The position numbers and the translations under genes are program-made. Positions 50,392-58,185 of a DNA stretch of 64,000 nt are shown here, piece after piece. Location: the NCBI RefSeq assembly GCF_900090315.1, contig NZ_FMHZ01000002.1:124001-188000 (forward strand), in the 5' to 3' direction. Every line of letters begins with the position of its first letter. The first letter of the stretch is position 1. Under the pieces are notes generated by a model, which saw only the letters and a program-made list of their open reading frames with translations, ran no database searches and was not told the origin of the DNA. This DNA comes from Micromonospora citrea (GTDB lineage Bacteria > Actinomycetota > Actinomycetes > Mycobacteriales > Micromonosporaceae).

Positions 50392-51953
50392 CCGGTGCAC
50401 AGCGGCACGTCCGGCCGCACCTGCGAGCTCTTGTCGACCGTGAAGAGGACCTCGGTCTCCAGGTCGGCCTTGACCTTCGGCCGTCCGGGGATCCGTTGGC
50501 TGATCAGCTCGGCCAGCTCGCCGTCCAGGTTCAGGCCCACGCCGCTTCCGATCTTGATGACCCGGTCGACACGCTGGCAGCGGGCCAGCGGAGCTCCGAG
50601 CGCCGAGCCGTTGGTCACACCGATGGAGGCGCGCAACTTGACGTACGGTCCGGCGGCGACGCCGGGTATCCCGAAGCCGAGCACGAACCGGAACTCCGAG
50701 CCCACGACGAGACCGCTGGGCCCGATGGCGATCCCGCCGATCGAGTCGATCAGCGGGGTCGTGGTGGAGAACCTGGGCGCCACCGGTTCGTTCCCCGCCA
50801 CCCCGACGGGGCCGTCCAACGCCCATTCGCCCTCGGCCGTGAGGGTGGAGTTGCGGCCGGTCAGCGCGGTCTCCAGGAAGAACTTCAGCTTGAGGATCAC
50901 CACCATCGGAACGCCGCCGACCACGACCTGCCTGGGCGCCATGTCCACGGGCACCTCGAGGCGCACCTTCGCGTTGTCGCCCACGCCCTCGGCCACGCCG
51001 GCCTGCACCTTCACCCGCAGCGACTCGATGCCCCGGATGCTCGTACCCGCGTAGGAGGCCCTGCCGCCGGAGAGGGCGAGATCCGTGGCCAGGGTCAGCC
51101 TGGTGAACCTGAGCGTGATGTCCCCGCCGAACTTGAAGTTCTCGCCGCCGGCGTGGAACGCCGACAGGGTCAGTCCCCGCGCGTCCAGGGCGGTGCCGAG
51201 CTGCCACTTGCCGACGGTCACCCGGAGCTTGCTCCTGGCCGGTGGCGGCAGTTCCCCGGGCCGCGCCGCCTGGAGCCGCTGCCCGTGCCGGACGCCCGCC
51301 GCGAATCGGGTCCGCCCGCCGCCGGCGCGGGCCGGCACCGGTTCGGCGGCCGACGTCGCCGCCGCCGGGCGGACGTCGCGGTCCGCCTCGGCGAGCGTCC
51401 GCACGGTGCCGGGCAGGTCGGGGACCTCCTGCACGGTGACGCCGCCCAGGTCGACGTCGCCCGCGTCGATCGGGACGTCGAGCTTGACCGCGCCGTCCCG
51501 GATGACCTCGTGCAGTTGCACCGGCACGAGCGTCACCTCGACCTGGCCGCCCCTCCTCTGCTTCACCGCGACCCGCCCGACGGCGCGCGAGGTCAGGAAC
51601 ATGACCTCGCCGACGTCGAGGCGCTCCAGACCCGGCGCGTCGGCGTCGACGGTCCACACCAGACCGTCGCCGCTGACCGACCGGACGGCGGCGGCGCCAC
51701 CCCCCACCACGACCACGTCCGGCTGGTACGTCAGGCCCGAGGGATCCTTCGCCGGTGCCTGGCCGAACCGGGCCACCAACTCCGGTGACGGCTCCCCGCT
51801 CCGCTCGGACTCCGGTGCCGTGCCCAGGCCGGGCGAACACCCGACGAGCACCGCGAGACAGCAGGCCGCGACGACGGCGCGTACCCGCGTTCTCACCCGC
51901 GACGGCCGCCGCGTGCCGGCGGATACCGCCGCGACTGCTGATCCTGGCCTCAC
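50385..51953 (-). CDS. large lipoprotein of unknown function
   Basis: A 522-residue protein. The N-terminus has many Arg residues, then a hydrophobic stretch AVVAACCLAVLVGC with lipobox LVGC (Cys about 39) and a Ser/Pro/Glu linker. The rest is beta-rich without motifs I recognise (VWTVDADAPGLERLDVGEVM, LRVTVGKWQLGTALDARGL, LEVPVDMAPRQVVVGGVPMV). An internal Met/Val start nearer the lipobox is possible. It stands alone, convergent with the LuxR regulator and separated from it by repeats. Confidence 0.68.
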   Translation of the reverse strand: MRPGSAVAAVSAGTRRPSRVRTRVRAVVAACCLAVLVGCSPGLGTAPESERSGEPSPELVARFGQAPAKDPSGLTYQPDVVVVGGGAAAVRSVSGDGLVWTVDADAPGLERLDVGEVMFLTSRAVGRVAVKQRRGGQVEVTLVPVQLHEVIRDGAVKLDVPIDAGDVDLGGVTVQEVPDLPGTVRTLAEADRDVRPAAATSAAEPVPARAGGGRTRFAAGVRHGQRLQAARPGELPPPARSKLRVTVGKWQLGTALDARGLTLSAFHAGGENFKFGGDITLRFTRLTLATDLALSGGRASYAGTSIRGIESLRVKVQAGVAEGVGDNAKVRLEVPVDMAPRQVVVGGVPMVVILKLKFFLETALTGRNSTLTAEGEWALDGPVGVAGNEPVAPRFSTTTPLIDSIGGIAIGPSGLVVGSEFRFVLGFGIPGVAAGPYVKLRASIGVTNGSALGAPLARCQRVDRVIKIGSGVGLNLDGELAELISQRIPGRPKVKADLETEVLFTVDKSSQVRPDVPLCTGG

Positions 51954-52400
51954 GTGCTCCCCCTCTGCGACGGGACATGCTCAGGCGGCACCACCACACC
52001 GGCCGGCGCGCATCGACCGGGCAGAGGGCGGACCGGATCACCGTAGAGCGCCGGTGACGTGATGGAATCGGGGAATTCCCTACCGTGTTCGCCGGTGGTG
52101 GTACGTCCTTGGCGACTGAGGCATCGCCGGGGCGCGCGGCAGGATGGCCTTCACGGGCGCTGACGATCTTCAGTGTCGACGAGATCCGCCGCCTGCTCGC
52201 CCGACCGGCTGCGGAAGGTGCTGCTTGGGCCGAGGTGCGTACGCCTTCGGCGAGCCGGCCGGGGTCGGCGACGCCATGCTCCAGCGCGTAGTCGCAGATC
52301 TCGGTCCACGCCTCGCCGACGAGCGGGGTCGGCGGCGAGATCCCGGTAGGTGTACCTGCCGTCGGGAGGGTGGCCCGCCACCGCTCGGCGAACGCCCGCT
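51954..52400. other. 447-base region without an intact gene
   Basis: Frames on both strands stay open but give no convincing family match or ribosome-binding site. A minus-strand stretch reads WTEICDYALEHGVADPGRLA, and a plus-strand stretch IFSVDEIRRLLARP. Either could be a fragment of an old gene. TACCGT (52081-52086) near the left end is a possible orphan -10. Confidence 0.35.
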
Positions 52401-52954
52401 GGCCCCGGCCCCCGCGGAACGGGCCGACGCCGCGGCGAACCGGCGGCGCGTCCTCGCCGCCGCCGAGCGGCTCTTCGCCGAGCGTGGGCCACAGATCTCC
52501 ATGACGGACCTGGCCACCGCCGCCGGCGTCGGCCGCGCGACGCTCTACCGCCGCTATCCGGACGTCAGGGCGGTCGCCGTCGCCCTGCTTGACGTACCCG
52601 AACAGCGGATGCAGCAGCGGATGCTCTCCGGCCCGCCGCCCCTCGGGCCGGGCGCCGCGCCGGCGCCTCGAGGCGTTCTACGACGCCATGGTCGATCTGC
52701 TCGAGCAGCACCTGCCGTTGGCGCTCGGCGCCGAGCAGGGCGCCGCCCGCTTCGCGGCCGGGGCCTACGGCTTCTGGCGCACGTTCGTCCTGTCCCTGAT
52801 CCGCGAGGCCGGCTGGCAGGACGACGCCCTCGCCGACGCCCTGCTCGCGCCGCTCTCCCCCGAGGTGTACCGGTACCAGCGCCACGATCGAGGTCGGACC
52901 GTCGCCGAGATCAAGTCGGCGCTCGCCCGCCTCGCGCACGTCCTGCCCGAATGA
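52400..52954 (+). pseudogene. TetR-family regulator with frameshift
   Basis: The first part reads ANRRRVLAAAERLFAERGP, ISMTDLATAAGVGRATLYRR, a normal TetR HTH. Near 52650-52680 the frame changes by one base, and the ligand domain continues in the next frame (FYDAMVDLLEQHLPLALGAE, FWRTFVLSLIREAGWQDDAL, EIKSALARLAHVLPE) to a stop at 52954. No good start codon is found in the HTH frame. The gene is either broken at both places or affected by a sequence error. Confidence 0.7.
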
Positions 52955-52957
52955 GGT

Positions 52958-53043
52958 CCGGCGCGGGCGGTCCGGACGCCGACGACACGGTGGCGGACGG
53001 CCGGCGCGGGCGGTCCGGACGCCGACGACACGGTGGCCGACGG
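52958..53043 (+). repeat. 43-bp direct duplication
   Basis: Two copies starting CCGGCGCGGGCGGTCCGGAC (52958-53000 and 53001-53043) with one base difference, directly after the TetR remnant's stop. Confidence 0.88.
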
Positions 53044-53104
53044 CCGGCCCGCGCGCGGAAGGTCGGGACGGCTCGCCCGACGTTCCGCCGCACGGCGCCG
53101 GCGC

Positions 53105-53563
53105 TCAGCTCACCGCCTGCCTCACCAGGGCGCCGATCCTGGCCTCGACGTCGGCGCTCAGCTCGGTCAGCGCGAAGTAGGTCGGCCACATCGCGCCGTC
53201 GTCGAGGTTCGCCGCGTCGCTGAAGCCGAGCACCGCGTACCGCGTCTTGAACTTCCCGGCGCTCTGGAAGAAACAGACCACCTTGCCGTCGCGGGCGTAG
53301 GCCGGCATCCCGTACCACAGCTTGGCGGTGAGGACCGGCGCGTTGGCCTTCACCACCGCGTGCAGGCGCTCGGCGATCACGCGGTCGGACTCCGACATCT
53401 CGGCGATCTTCGCGAGGACGTCGCCCTCCGTGTCGGCCTTGGCGCCGCGCCGGGCGCTCTTCTTCAACTCCCTGGCGCGCTCCTTCATCGCGCTGCGCTC
53501 CTCGTCGGTGAAACCGTCGTACTTCTCGCCGGTGGTGTCGGTGGTCTTCGTCGTGGTCGACAT
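53105..53563 (-). CDS. DUF1801 family protein
   Basis: A 152-residue protein. The C-terminal 100 residues match DUF1801 (YdhG-like): [60 protein letters not shown] and [11 protein letters not shown]. The N-terminal 50 residues are charged and Thr/Lys-rich ([20 protein letters not shown]). ATG 53563 has AGAAAGGAC upstream. DUF1801 proteins are small and poorly characterised; some are described as iron-chaperone-like. It lies on the same strand as the next AhpD-like gene but 121 bases away. Confidence 0.84.
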   Translation of the reverse strand: MSTTTKTTDTTGEKYDGFTDEERSAMKERARELKKSARRGAKADTEGDVLAKIAEMSESDRVIAERLHAVVKANAPVLTAKLWYGMPAYARDGKVVCFFQSAGKFKTRYAVLGFSDAANLDDGAMWPTYFALTELSADVEARIGALVRQAVS

Positions 53564-53684
53564 GGCGACGTCCTTTCTGACGTGTGACTTCGGGTGATGC
53601 TGGTCGGTGGAGCCTGTTCGGGGCCGACTTCCGCCGGTCGTCCTCAGGGCCGGTCGGTCTCTTCGGCGGTGACCGGCGGCGGGG

Positions 53685-54140
53685 TCACCAGGTGCCGGCC
53701 TGCTGGCGGGTCGGCACGTTGAGCCGGTTGAAGGCGTTGGTGAGCGCGATGTTGAGCAGCAGCGCGGCCAACTCCTTCTGGTCGAAGTGCTTGGCGGCCA
53801 TGTCCCACACCTGGTCCGGCACCGGGTCCGGCCGGTCGGCGAGCCGGGTCACGGCCTCGGTCAGGGCCAGCGCGGCGCGCTCCTCGTCGCTGAACCAGGG
53901 CGTCTCCCGCCAGGCGGCGACGGCGTGCACCTGGTCTGCGCTCACGCCGTGCTGGCGGGCCTGGTGCACGCCCCCGGCGACGCACGGGCCGCAACCGTTG
54001 ATCTGGCTGGCCCGCAGGTGGCTCAGCGCCAGCAGCCCGCCGTCGACCCCGGCGCCCGCAACGGCCCTGTTGACCGCCATCAGGGCCGCCATCGCCTCCG
54101 GGACCAGTACCGCCGGGTTCGGCATGCGCTCGGTCGACAT
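53685..54140 (-). CDS. alkylhydroperoxidase AhpD-like (CMD) protein
   Basis: A 151-residue single-domain CMD/AhpD protein. The redox motif is [20 protein letters not shown] (CxxC, then His about eight residues on), followed by [43 protein letters not shown] and the usual C-terminal LNVPTRQ. ATG 54140 has AAGGAG upstream. It should use its cysteine pair to reduce peroxides or act as a disulfide carrier. It is divergent from the large NB-ARC regulator. Confidence 0.9.
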   Translation of the reverse strand: MSTERMPNPAVLVPEAMAALMAVNRAVAGAGVDGGLLALSHLRASQINGCGPCVAGGVHQARQHGVSADQVHAVAAWRETPWFSDEERAALALTEAVTRLADRPDPVPDQVWDMAAKHFDQKELAALLLNIALTNAFNRLNVPTRQQAGTW

Positions 54141-54303
54141 CGCCGCTCCTTCGTCGTGGGTGTTTCTGACCGGAGCCATCCGACCATCGGCGTGCCGGTG
54201 CCCGCGCCGTCCGTGGGACACCGTGGGACACGGACAAGCCGGTCCAGCAGCGCAGACGCACCGCCGATCCGTCCCGGTGGGCCGGGACGGTACGGTGTTG
54301 CGC

Positions 54304-56550
54304 GTGTCCAGCCCCCACGAGCGACTGGTGACCCAGCTCGCCCGGATCAAGGAGCTGAGCGGGCTCAGCCTGCGCGCCCTCGCCCGCCGGGCCGAGCTGA
54401 GCAGCTCGTCGCTGTCGCGTTACCTGACCGGTCAGCTCGTACCGCCGTGGGAGGCCGTCGTGGCGCTGTGCCGCACGGTGGGACGCGACCCCCGGTCGCT
54501 GCGCGCGCTGTGGGCCGAGGCGGCCAGGGCCGGCGCGGCGCCCGCCCCGCGCCGCAACGACCTGCCGGCCGACCTGTTCGACTTCACCGGTCGGGAGGCG
54601 GAGGCGGCGCTGGTCGAGGAGCTGCTGCGCAGCGCCGGCGCGGTCGCGGTCGACGGCATGGCCGGCGTGGGCAAGACCAGCCTGGCCGTGCACGTGGCCC
54701 ACCGGCTCGCCCCCGCGTTCCCCGACGGCGGGCTCTATCTCGACCTGCACGGCTTCACCCCGGGCCAGGAGCCGCTGGAGCCGCCGGCCGCGCTGGGCCG
54801 GCTGCTCGCCGCGTTGGAGGTGACGCACCCGCCCGCCGGCGTCACCGAGCGCGCGGCGCTGTGGCGGTCGGAGCTGTCCCGTCGGCGGGTGCTCGTCGTG
54901 CTCGACAACGCGGCCGACGCGGAGCAGGTGCGCCCGCTGCTCCCCGGCGCCGGGAGGTCCGCGGTCCTGGTCACCAGCCGACACCGACTGGTGAGCCTGG
55001 ACGGGATCCCCCCGGTGTCCCTGGAGCCGCTGACCGACGACGACGCGGCACGCCTGTTCGGCCGGGCGGCCGGGCTCGCGGCCGGCGAGGAGGACGCGGT
55101 CGGCCAGGTGCTGCGGCAGTGCGGCGGTCTCCCGCTGGCGCTGCGGATGGCGGGCGCGCGGCTTCGCCACCGCCCGGGCTGGACGGTCGCGGTGCTGGCC
55201 GAGCGGCTGCGCGACGCCCCCGGCCGCTTCGACTCGGTGTTCGGCATGTCGCTGCGGCAGCTCGACGGGATCGAGCGCCGCGTGTTCCGGCTGCTGGGCG
55301 TCCTGCCGGGTGCCGACTTCGACGCGTCCATGGTGGGCGCGCTCACCGACCTGCCGCCCGGCCCGGTGGGCGCGGCGCTGGAGGAGCTGGTCGACGCCCA
55401 CCTGGTGCAGGAGCCCTCGCCCGGGCGGTACCGGATGCACGACCTGATCCGGCGGTACGCGGCGGACCTCGCCGCCGACGAGGAGCCACAGGCCGAGGCC
55501 GCTCTGCGCCGGGCCCTGGGGCACCTACTGGCGCAGGCGGTCGCCCACGACCGGACCCTGCCCTCGCCGCACCGCCCGGAGCCCGCGCCGGGAGATCCGG
55601 CGAAGGCCATGGCCTGGTTCGACCTGGAGTACGTCAACCTGGTGGCCTGCTTCGACGCGGCCGTGCGGCTCGGCGTGGACGAGGTGGTGGCCGAACTGCC
55701 GCAGGCGATGCGGGTCTGGTTCTTCCGGCACCGGGGCAGCGACGACCAGGCACGCATGCTCGAAGCGGCCGCCGCGGCCGCCGCACGTCTCGGCCACCAC
55801 CAGCGACGGGCCGCGCTGCTGGCGGACCTCGGCTACGCCCGTGCCACCGCCGGGCGCCTCACCGAGGCCGTCGCCGCCTACGAGTCGGCGGAACGGTCGG
55901 GGCCGGACGACGAGACCGCGGCCGCGCTGGCGCTGCGCATCGGCCTCGCCCGCCGGGATCTCGGTGACCTGGAGACGGCACAGGCGTGCTTCCGGCGGGC
56001 ACGCGACCTGTTCGAGGCGCTCGGGCGCCGTGCCGGGCAGTCCCAGGCGCTGGCCTTCGACGGATGGGTGACCCTCCGCCTCGGGCGGACCGGCGAGGCC
56101 GTCGACCTCGCCCGGGCGTCCCTTGCCCTGGCGGACGGGCCCGCGCGGATCACCGGGCTGGTCACCCTCGGCGTGGCGCTGGCACCGGACGATCCGGCGG
56201 AGTCGCTGCGGGCGCTGCACGAGGCGTTGCGGTTGTCCGAGCAGGACGATCTTCGGCACAACCAGGCGTGGTGCCACAACCACATCGGCGTCGCGCTGCG
56301 GATGACCGGTTCGCACGAGGAGGCGCTCGCACACCACCGGCGCGCCCTCGAGCTGCTGGAGCCGCTGGCCGAGGCCCAGCTGGAGCTCGACGTCCTGCGC
56401 ACCCACGCCGAGACGTGCCGTGCGGCGGGTCGCCCCGACGAGGCGCTGACGTTGCTCGACCGGGCGATCGACATGGCGCGGGAACTGGGCCGGCCGCACG
56501 ACGAGAAGCTCGCCCGCGCGGCGCGGGAGGCCGTGCGCGCCGCGCCCTGA
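54304..56550 (+). CDS. XRE-HTH / NB-ARC / TPR regulator (AfsR-like architecture)
   Basis: A 748-residue signalling protein. Residues 8-60 are a helix-turn-helix (KELSGLSLRALARRAELSSS, SLSRYLTG). Residues 95-380 are an NB-ARC ATPase: Walker A GMAGVGKT (118-125), Walker B RRVLVVLDNA, VLVTSRHRL, CGGLPLALRMAG. From about 430 on come TPR repeats (LADLGYARATAGRLTEAVAA, HNHIGVALRMTGSHEEALAH). GTG 54304 follows TACGGT (54291-54296) by seven bases. It resembles AfsR but has an XRE domain in place of the SARP domain. The ligand and targets are unknown. Confidence 0.9.
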   Translation: MSSPHERLVTQLARIKELSGLSLRALARRAELSSSSLSRYLTGQLVPPWEAVVALCRTVGRDPRSLRALWAEAARAGAAPAPRRNDLPADLFDFTGREAEAALVEELLRSAGAVAVDGMAGVGKTSLAVHVAHRLAPAFPDGGLYLDLHGFTPGQEPLEPPAALGRLLAALEVTHPPAGVTERAALWRSELSRRRVLVVLDNAADAEQVRPLLPGAGRSAVLVTSRHRLVSLDGIPPVSLEPLTDDDAARLFGRAAGLAAGEEDAVGQVLRQCGGLPLALRMAGARLRHRPGWTVAVLAERLRDAPGRFDSVFGMSLRQLDGIERRVFRLLGVLPGADFDASMVGALTDLPPGPVGAALEELVDAHLVQEPSPGRYRMHDLIRRYAADLAADEEPQAEAALRRALGHLLAQAVAHDRTLPSPHRPEPAPGDPAKAMAWFDLEYVNLVACFDAAVRLGVDEVVAELPQAMRVWFFRHRGSDDQARMLEAAAAAAARLGHHQRRAALLADLGYARATAGRLTEAVAAYESAERSGPDDETAAALALRIGLARRDLGDLETAQACFRRARDLFEALGRRAGQSQALAFDGWVTLRLGRTGEAVDLARASLALADGPARITGLVTLGVALAPDDPAESLRALHEALRLSEQDDLRHNQAWCHNHIGVALRMTGSHEEALAHHRRALELLEPLAEAQLELDVLRTHAETCRAAGRPDEALTLLDRAIDMARELGRPHDEKLARAAREAVRAAP

Positions 56551-56603
56551 TCGGTCGCCTCGTCCGTACGCTGCGGGCCGCGGTGGCGCGCGGGATGCCG
56601 GTG

Positions 56604-56638
56604 GGGCCGCCGGGAGCGCGACGCGCACCCGGCGGCCC
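56604..56638. terminator. bidirectional hairpin between convergent genes
   Basis: GGGCCGCCGGG (56604-56614) pairs perfectly with CCCGGCGGCCC (56628-56638) around 13 bases, between the NB-ARC regulator and the S1 protease. Confidence 0.65.
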
Positions 56639-56655
56639 GGCGTGGTCGGCCGTCG

Positions 56656-57888
56656 TCAGCCGTTGTTGTCGATCAGGCTGGCGATCTGGTTGTAGATCAG
56701 GTGCGCCTTCGCGCCCTGGTTGGACGGGCAGCCGCCGAGGTGGTGCAGGGCGATCACCCGGTGGCTGGCGTTCAGCACCGGCGAGCCGGAGTTGCCGCCG
56801 GAGGTGTCACAGCTGTAGCTGATGTTCCAGGTGTTGTAGTTGGCGTTCTTGACCGTGCACGCCGCGCCGTTCTGGGTGTCCTCGAAGATCGACAGGCGCT
56901 TCGGGCGGCCGTCGCCGTGCCCAGGGATGTACATCCGGGTGCCGGTGGTGGTGGCGGTGGTCGCCAGGTAGAGCGTGCCGAAGCCCTGGATGCTGGTGAA
57001 GTTGTTCACCGAGTACAGGGTGTAGTCCAGCTCGTTGGACCCGCCGCTGCTCACCTTGTAGAGCGTCGCGCCGCTCACCTTGGTGCCGGCGCCGGGGTTG
57101 TTGCCGCCGCAGGTGGCGCACTGGTAGTTGAACTGCATCTCGCTGCCGCTGACGGCGGACTGCGTCGAGAAGCAGTGCTTGTTGGTCAGCATCCGGTTGG
57201 TGTTGCCGACCCGCCAGGTGGTGCACATCCCGCCGCCGCTGATCAGCAGCCGCGCCACGGCCCGGCCACGGGCGTACTCGGTGGGGTGGCTGCTCTGGTA
57301 GCAGACCACGTCGCGGCGGGCGTCGGTGCTGCACACGGACTGGGTGGAGAGGTTGTGCTGGGAGATCTCCGCGCGGTCGTAGCCACGCCAGAACCGGTCG
57401 ATGGTCGCGGCGTTGCCACGGGAGGACCGGCTGCTGTGCAGGGTCACCACCGCGGTGTCGCCCTCCACGGACATCGCCCAGAAGCCCGGCAGCCCGTCGG
57501 TGGTGAAGTCCGAGCCGGTCGCCCGGTTCAGGTAGCGGTCGTACCGGTAGCTCTCCCGGCCGTCGGGGCTCGACACGGTGACGTAGTCGCCGTCGGCCAG
57601 CCGCAGGGAGCTGAAGTGCACCTTGACGTACGACGCGCCGGGGTGCCGGATGACCTGCGTCCGGCCGTCCCGGGCGTACGACAGCGCGCCGGCGGTGGTG
57701 CGCAGCTCGCCGACCGTGGTGACGCCCTCGGCCGCGAACTGCTCCGATTCGGGAGCCCGCTCGGAATGCGGAGCGACAGGTTGCACCGAGTGCGCCTCGG
57801 CGGCGGGTACCGACAGCAGGCTCATTCCGAGCGTGCAGGCGCCGATCGTGACCGCCGCCGTTCGCAGGCGGCGTAGGGCGTGTCTCAT
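56656..57888 (-). CDS. secreted S1-family (trypsin-like) serine protease
   Basis: A 410-residue exported protease. Signal peptide about 1-32 (ends AAEAHS). A pro-region runs to about 190, followed by the protease domain with His238 (TNKHCF), Asp288 (NELDYTLY) and Ser367 (GGNSGSP). Several cysteines (CSTD, CATCGG, CPSN) suggest disulfides. The layout is like lysyl-endopeptidase-type secreted enzymes; specificity is not clear. ATG 57888 follows GGGAGGGAG. The upstream promoter is close to consensus and carries a palindrome. Confidence 0.9.
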   Translation of the reverse strand: MRHALRRLRTAAVTIGACTLGMSLLSVPAAEAHSVQPVAPHSERAPESEQFAAEGVTTVGELRTTAGALSYARDGRTQVIRHPGASYVKVHFSSLRLADGDYVTVSSPDGRESYRYDRYLNRATGSDFTTDGLPGFWAMSVEGDTAVVTLHSSRSSRGNAATIDRFWRGYDRAEISQHNLSTQSVCSTDARRDVVCYQSSHPTEYARGRAVARLLISGGGMCTTWRVGNTNRMLTNKHCFSTQSAVSGSEMQFNYQCATCGGNNPGAGTKVSGATLYKVSSGGSNELDYTLYSVNNFTSIQGFGTLYLATTATTTGTRMYIPGHGDGRPKRLSIFEDTQNGAACTVKNANYNTWNISYSCDTSGGNSGSPVLNASHRVIALHHLGGCPSNQGAKAHLIYNQIASLIDNNG

Positions 57889-57932
57889 CGTCGCTCCCTC
57901 CCAGAAACCAGCACCCAGACGTGCTTTCAGCC

Positions 57933-57966
57933 TTCATACACGGGGAGCGAACACATGTAAATACAT
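57933..57966 (-). promoter_or_regulatory. promoter and palindrome of S1 protease gene
   Basis: On the minus strand TTTACA (57961-57956) and TATGAA (57938-57933) are 17 bases apart. The palindrome ATGTAAATACAT (57955-57966) covers the -35, so a bound repressor would block polymerase. Confidence 0.55.
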
Positions 57967-58059
57967 CGATACGCCGTCCGAGGTCCGGGACTCACCGGCC
58001 GGCACGGCGTCCGGGTCGGCTTCGGCGTCCGCGCCCCACGTCGGGACCCGCGCCGGGGA

Positions 58060-58124
58060 CCGGCGCGGGGGGCCGGCGCGGGGGGCCGGCGCGGGGGGCC
58101 GGCGCGGGGGGCCGGCGCGGGGGG
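58060..58124 (+). repeat. 13-bp G-rich tandem repeat, five perfect copies
   Basis: Unit CCGGCGCGGGGGG-like (CCGGCGCG plus five G), five exact copies. Five G5-6 runs with seven-base spacers on the plus strand could fold as a G-quadruplex. It lies in the 297-base gap between the helicase stop and the protease promoter. No gene is seen there. Confidence 0.9.
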
Positions 58125-58185
58125 CCGACGCCCACGGCGACGCGGAACGCCCGCGCGCTGCTCCGCGAGCACCGGTCGGGACGAA

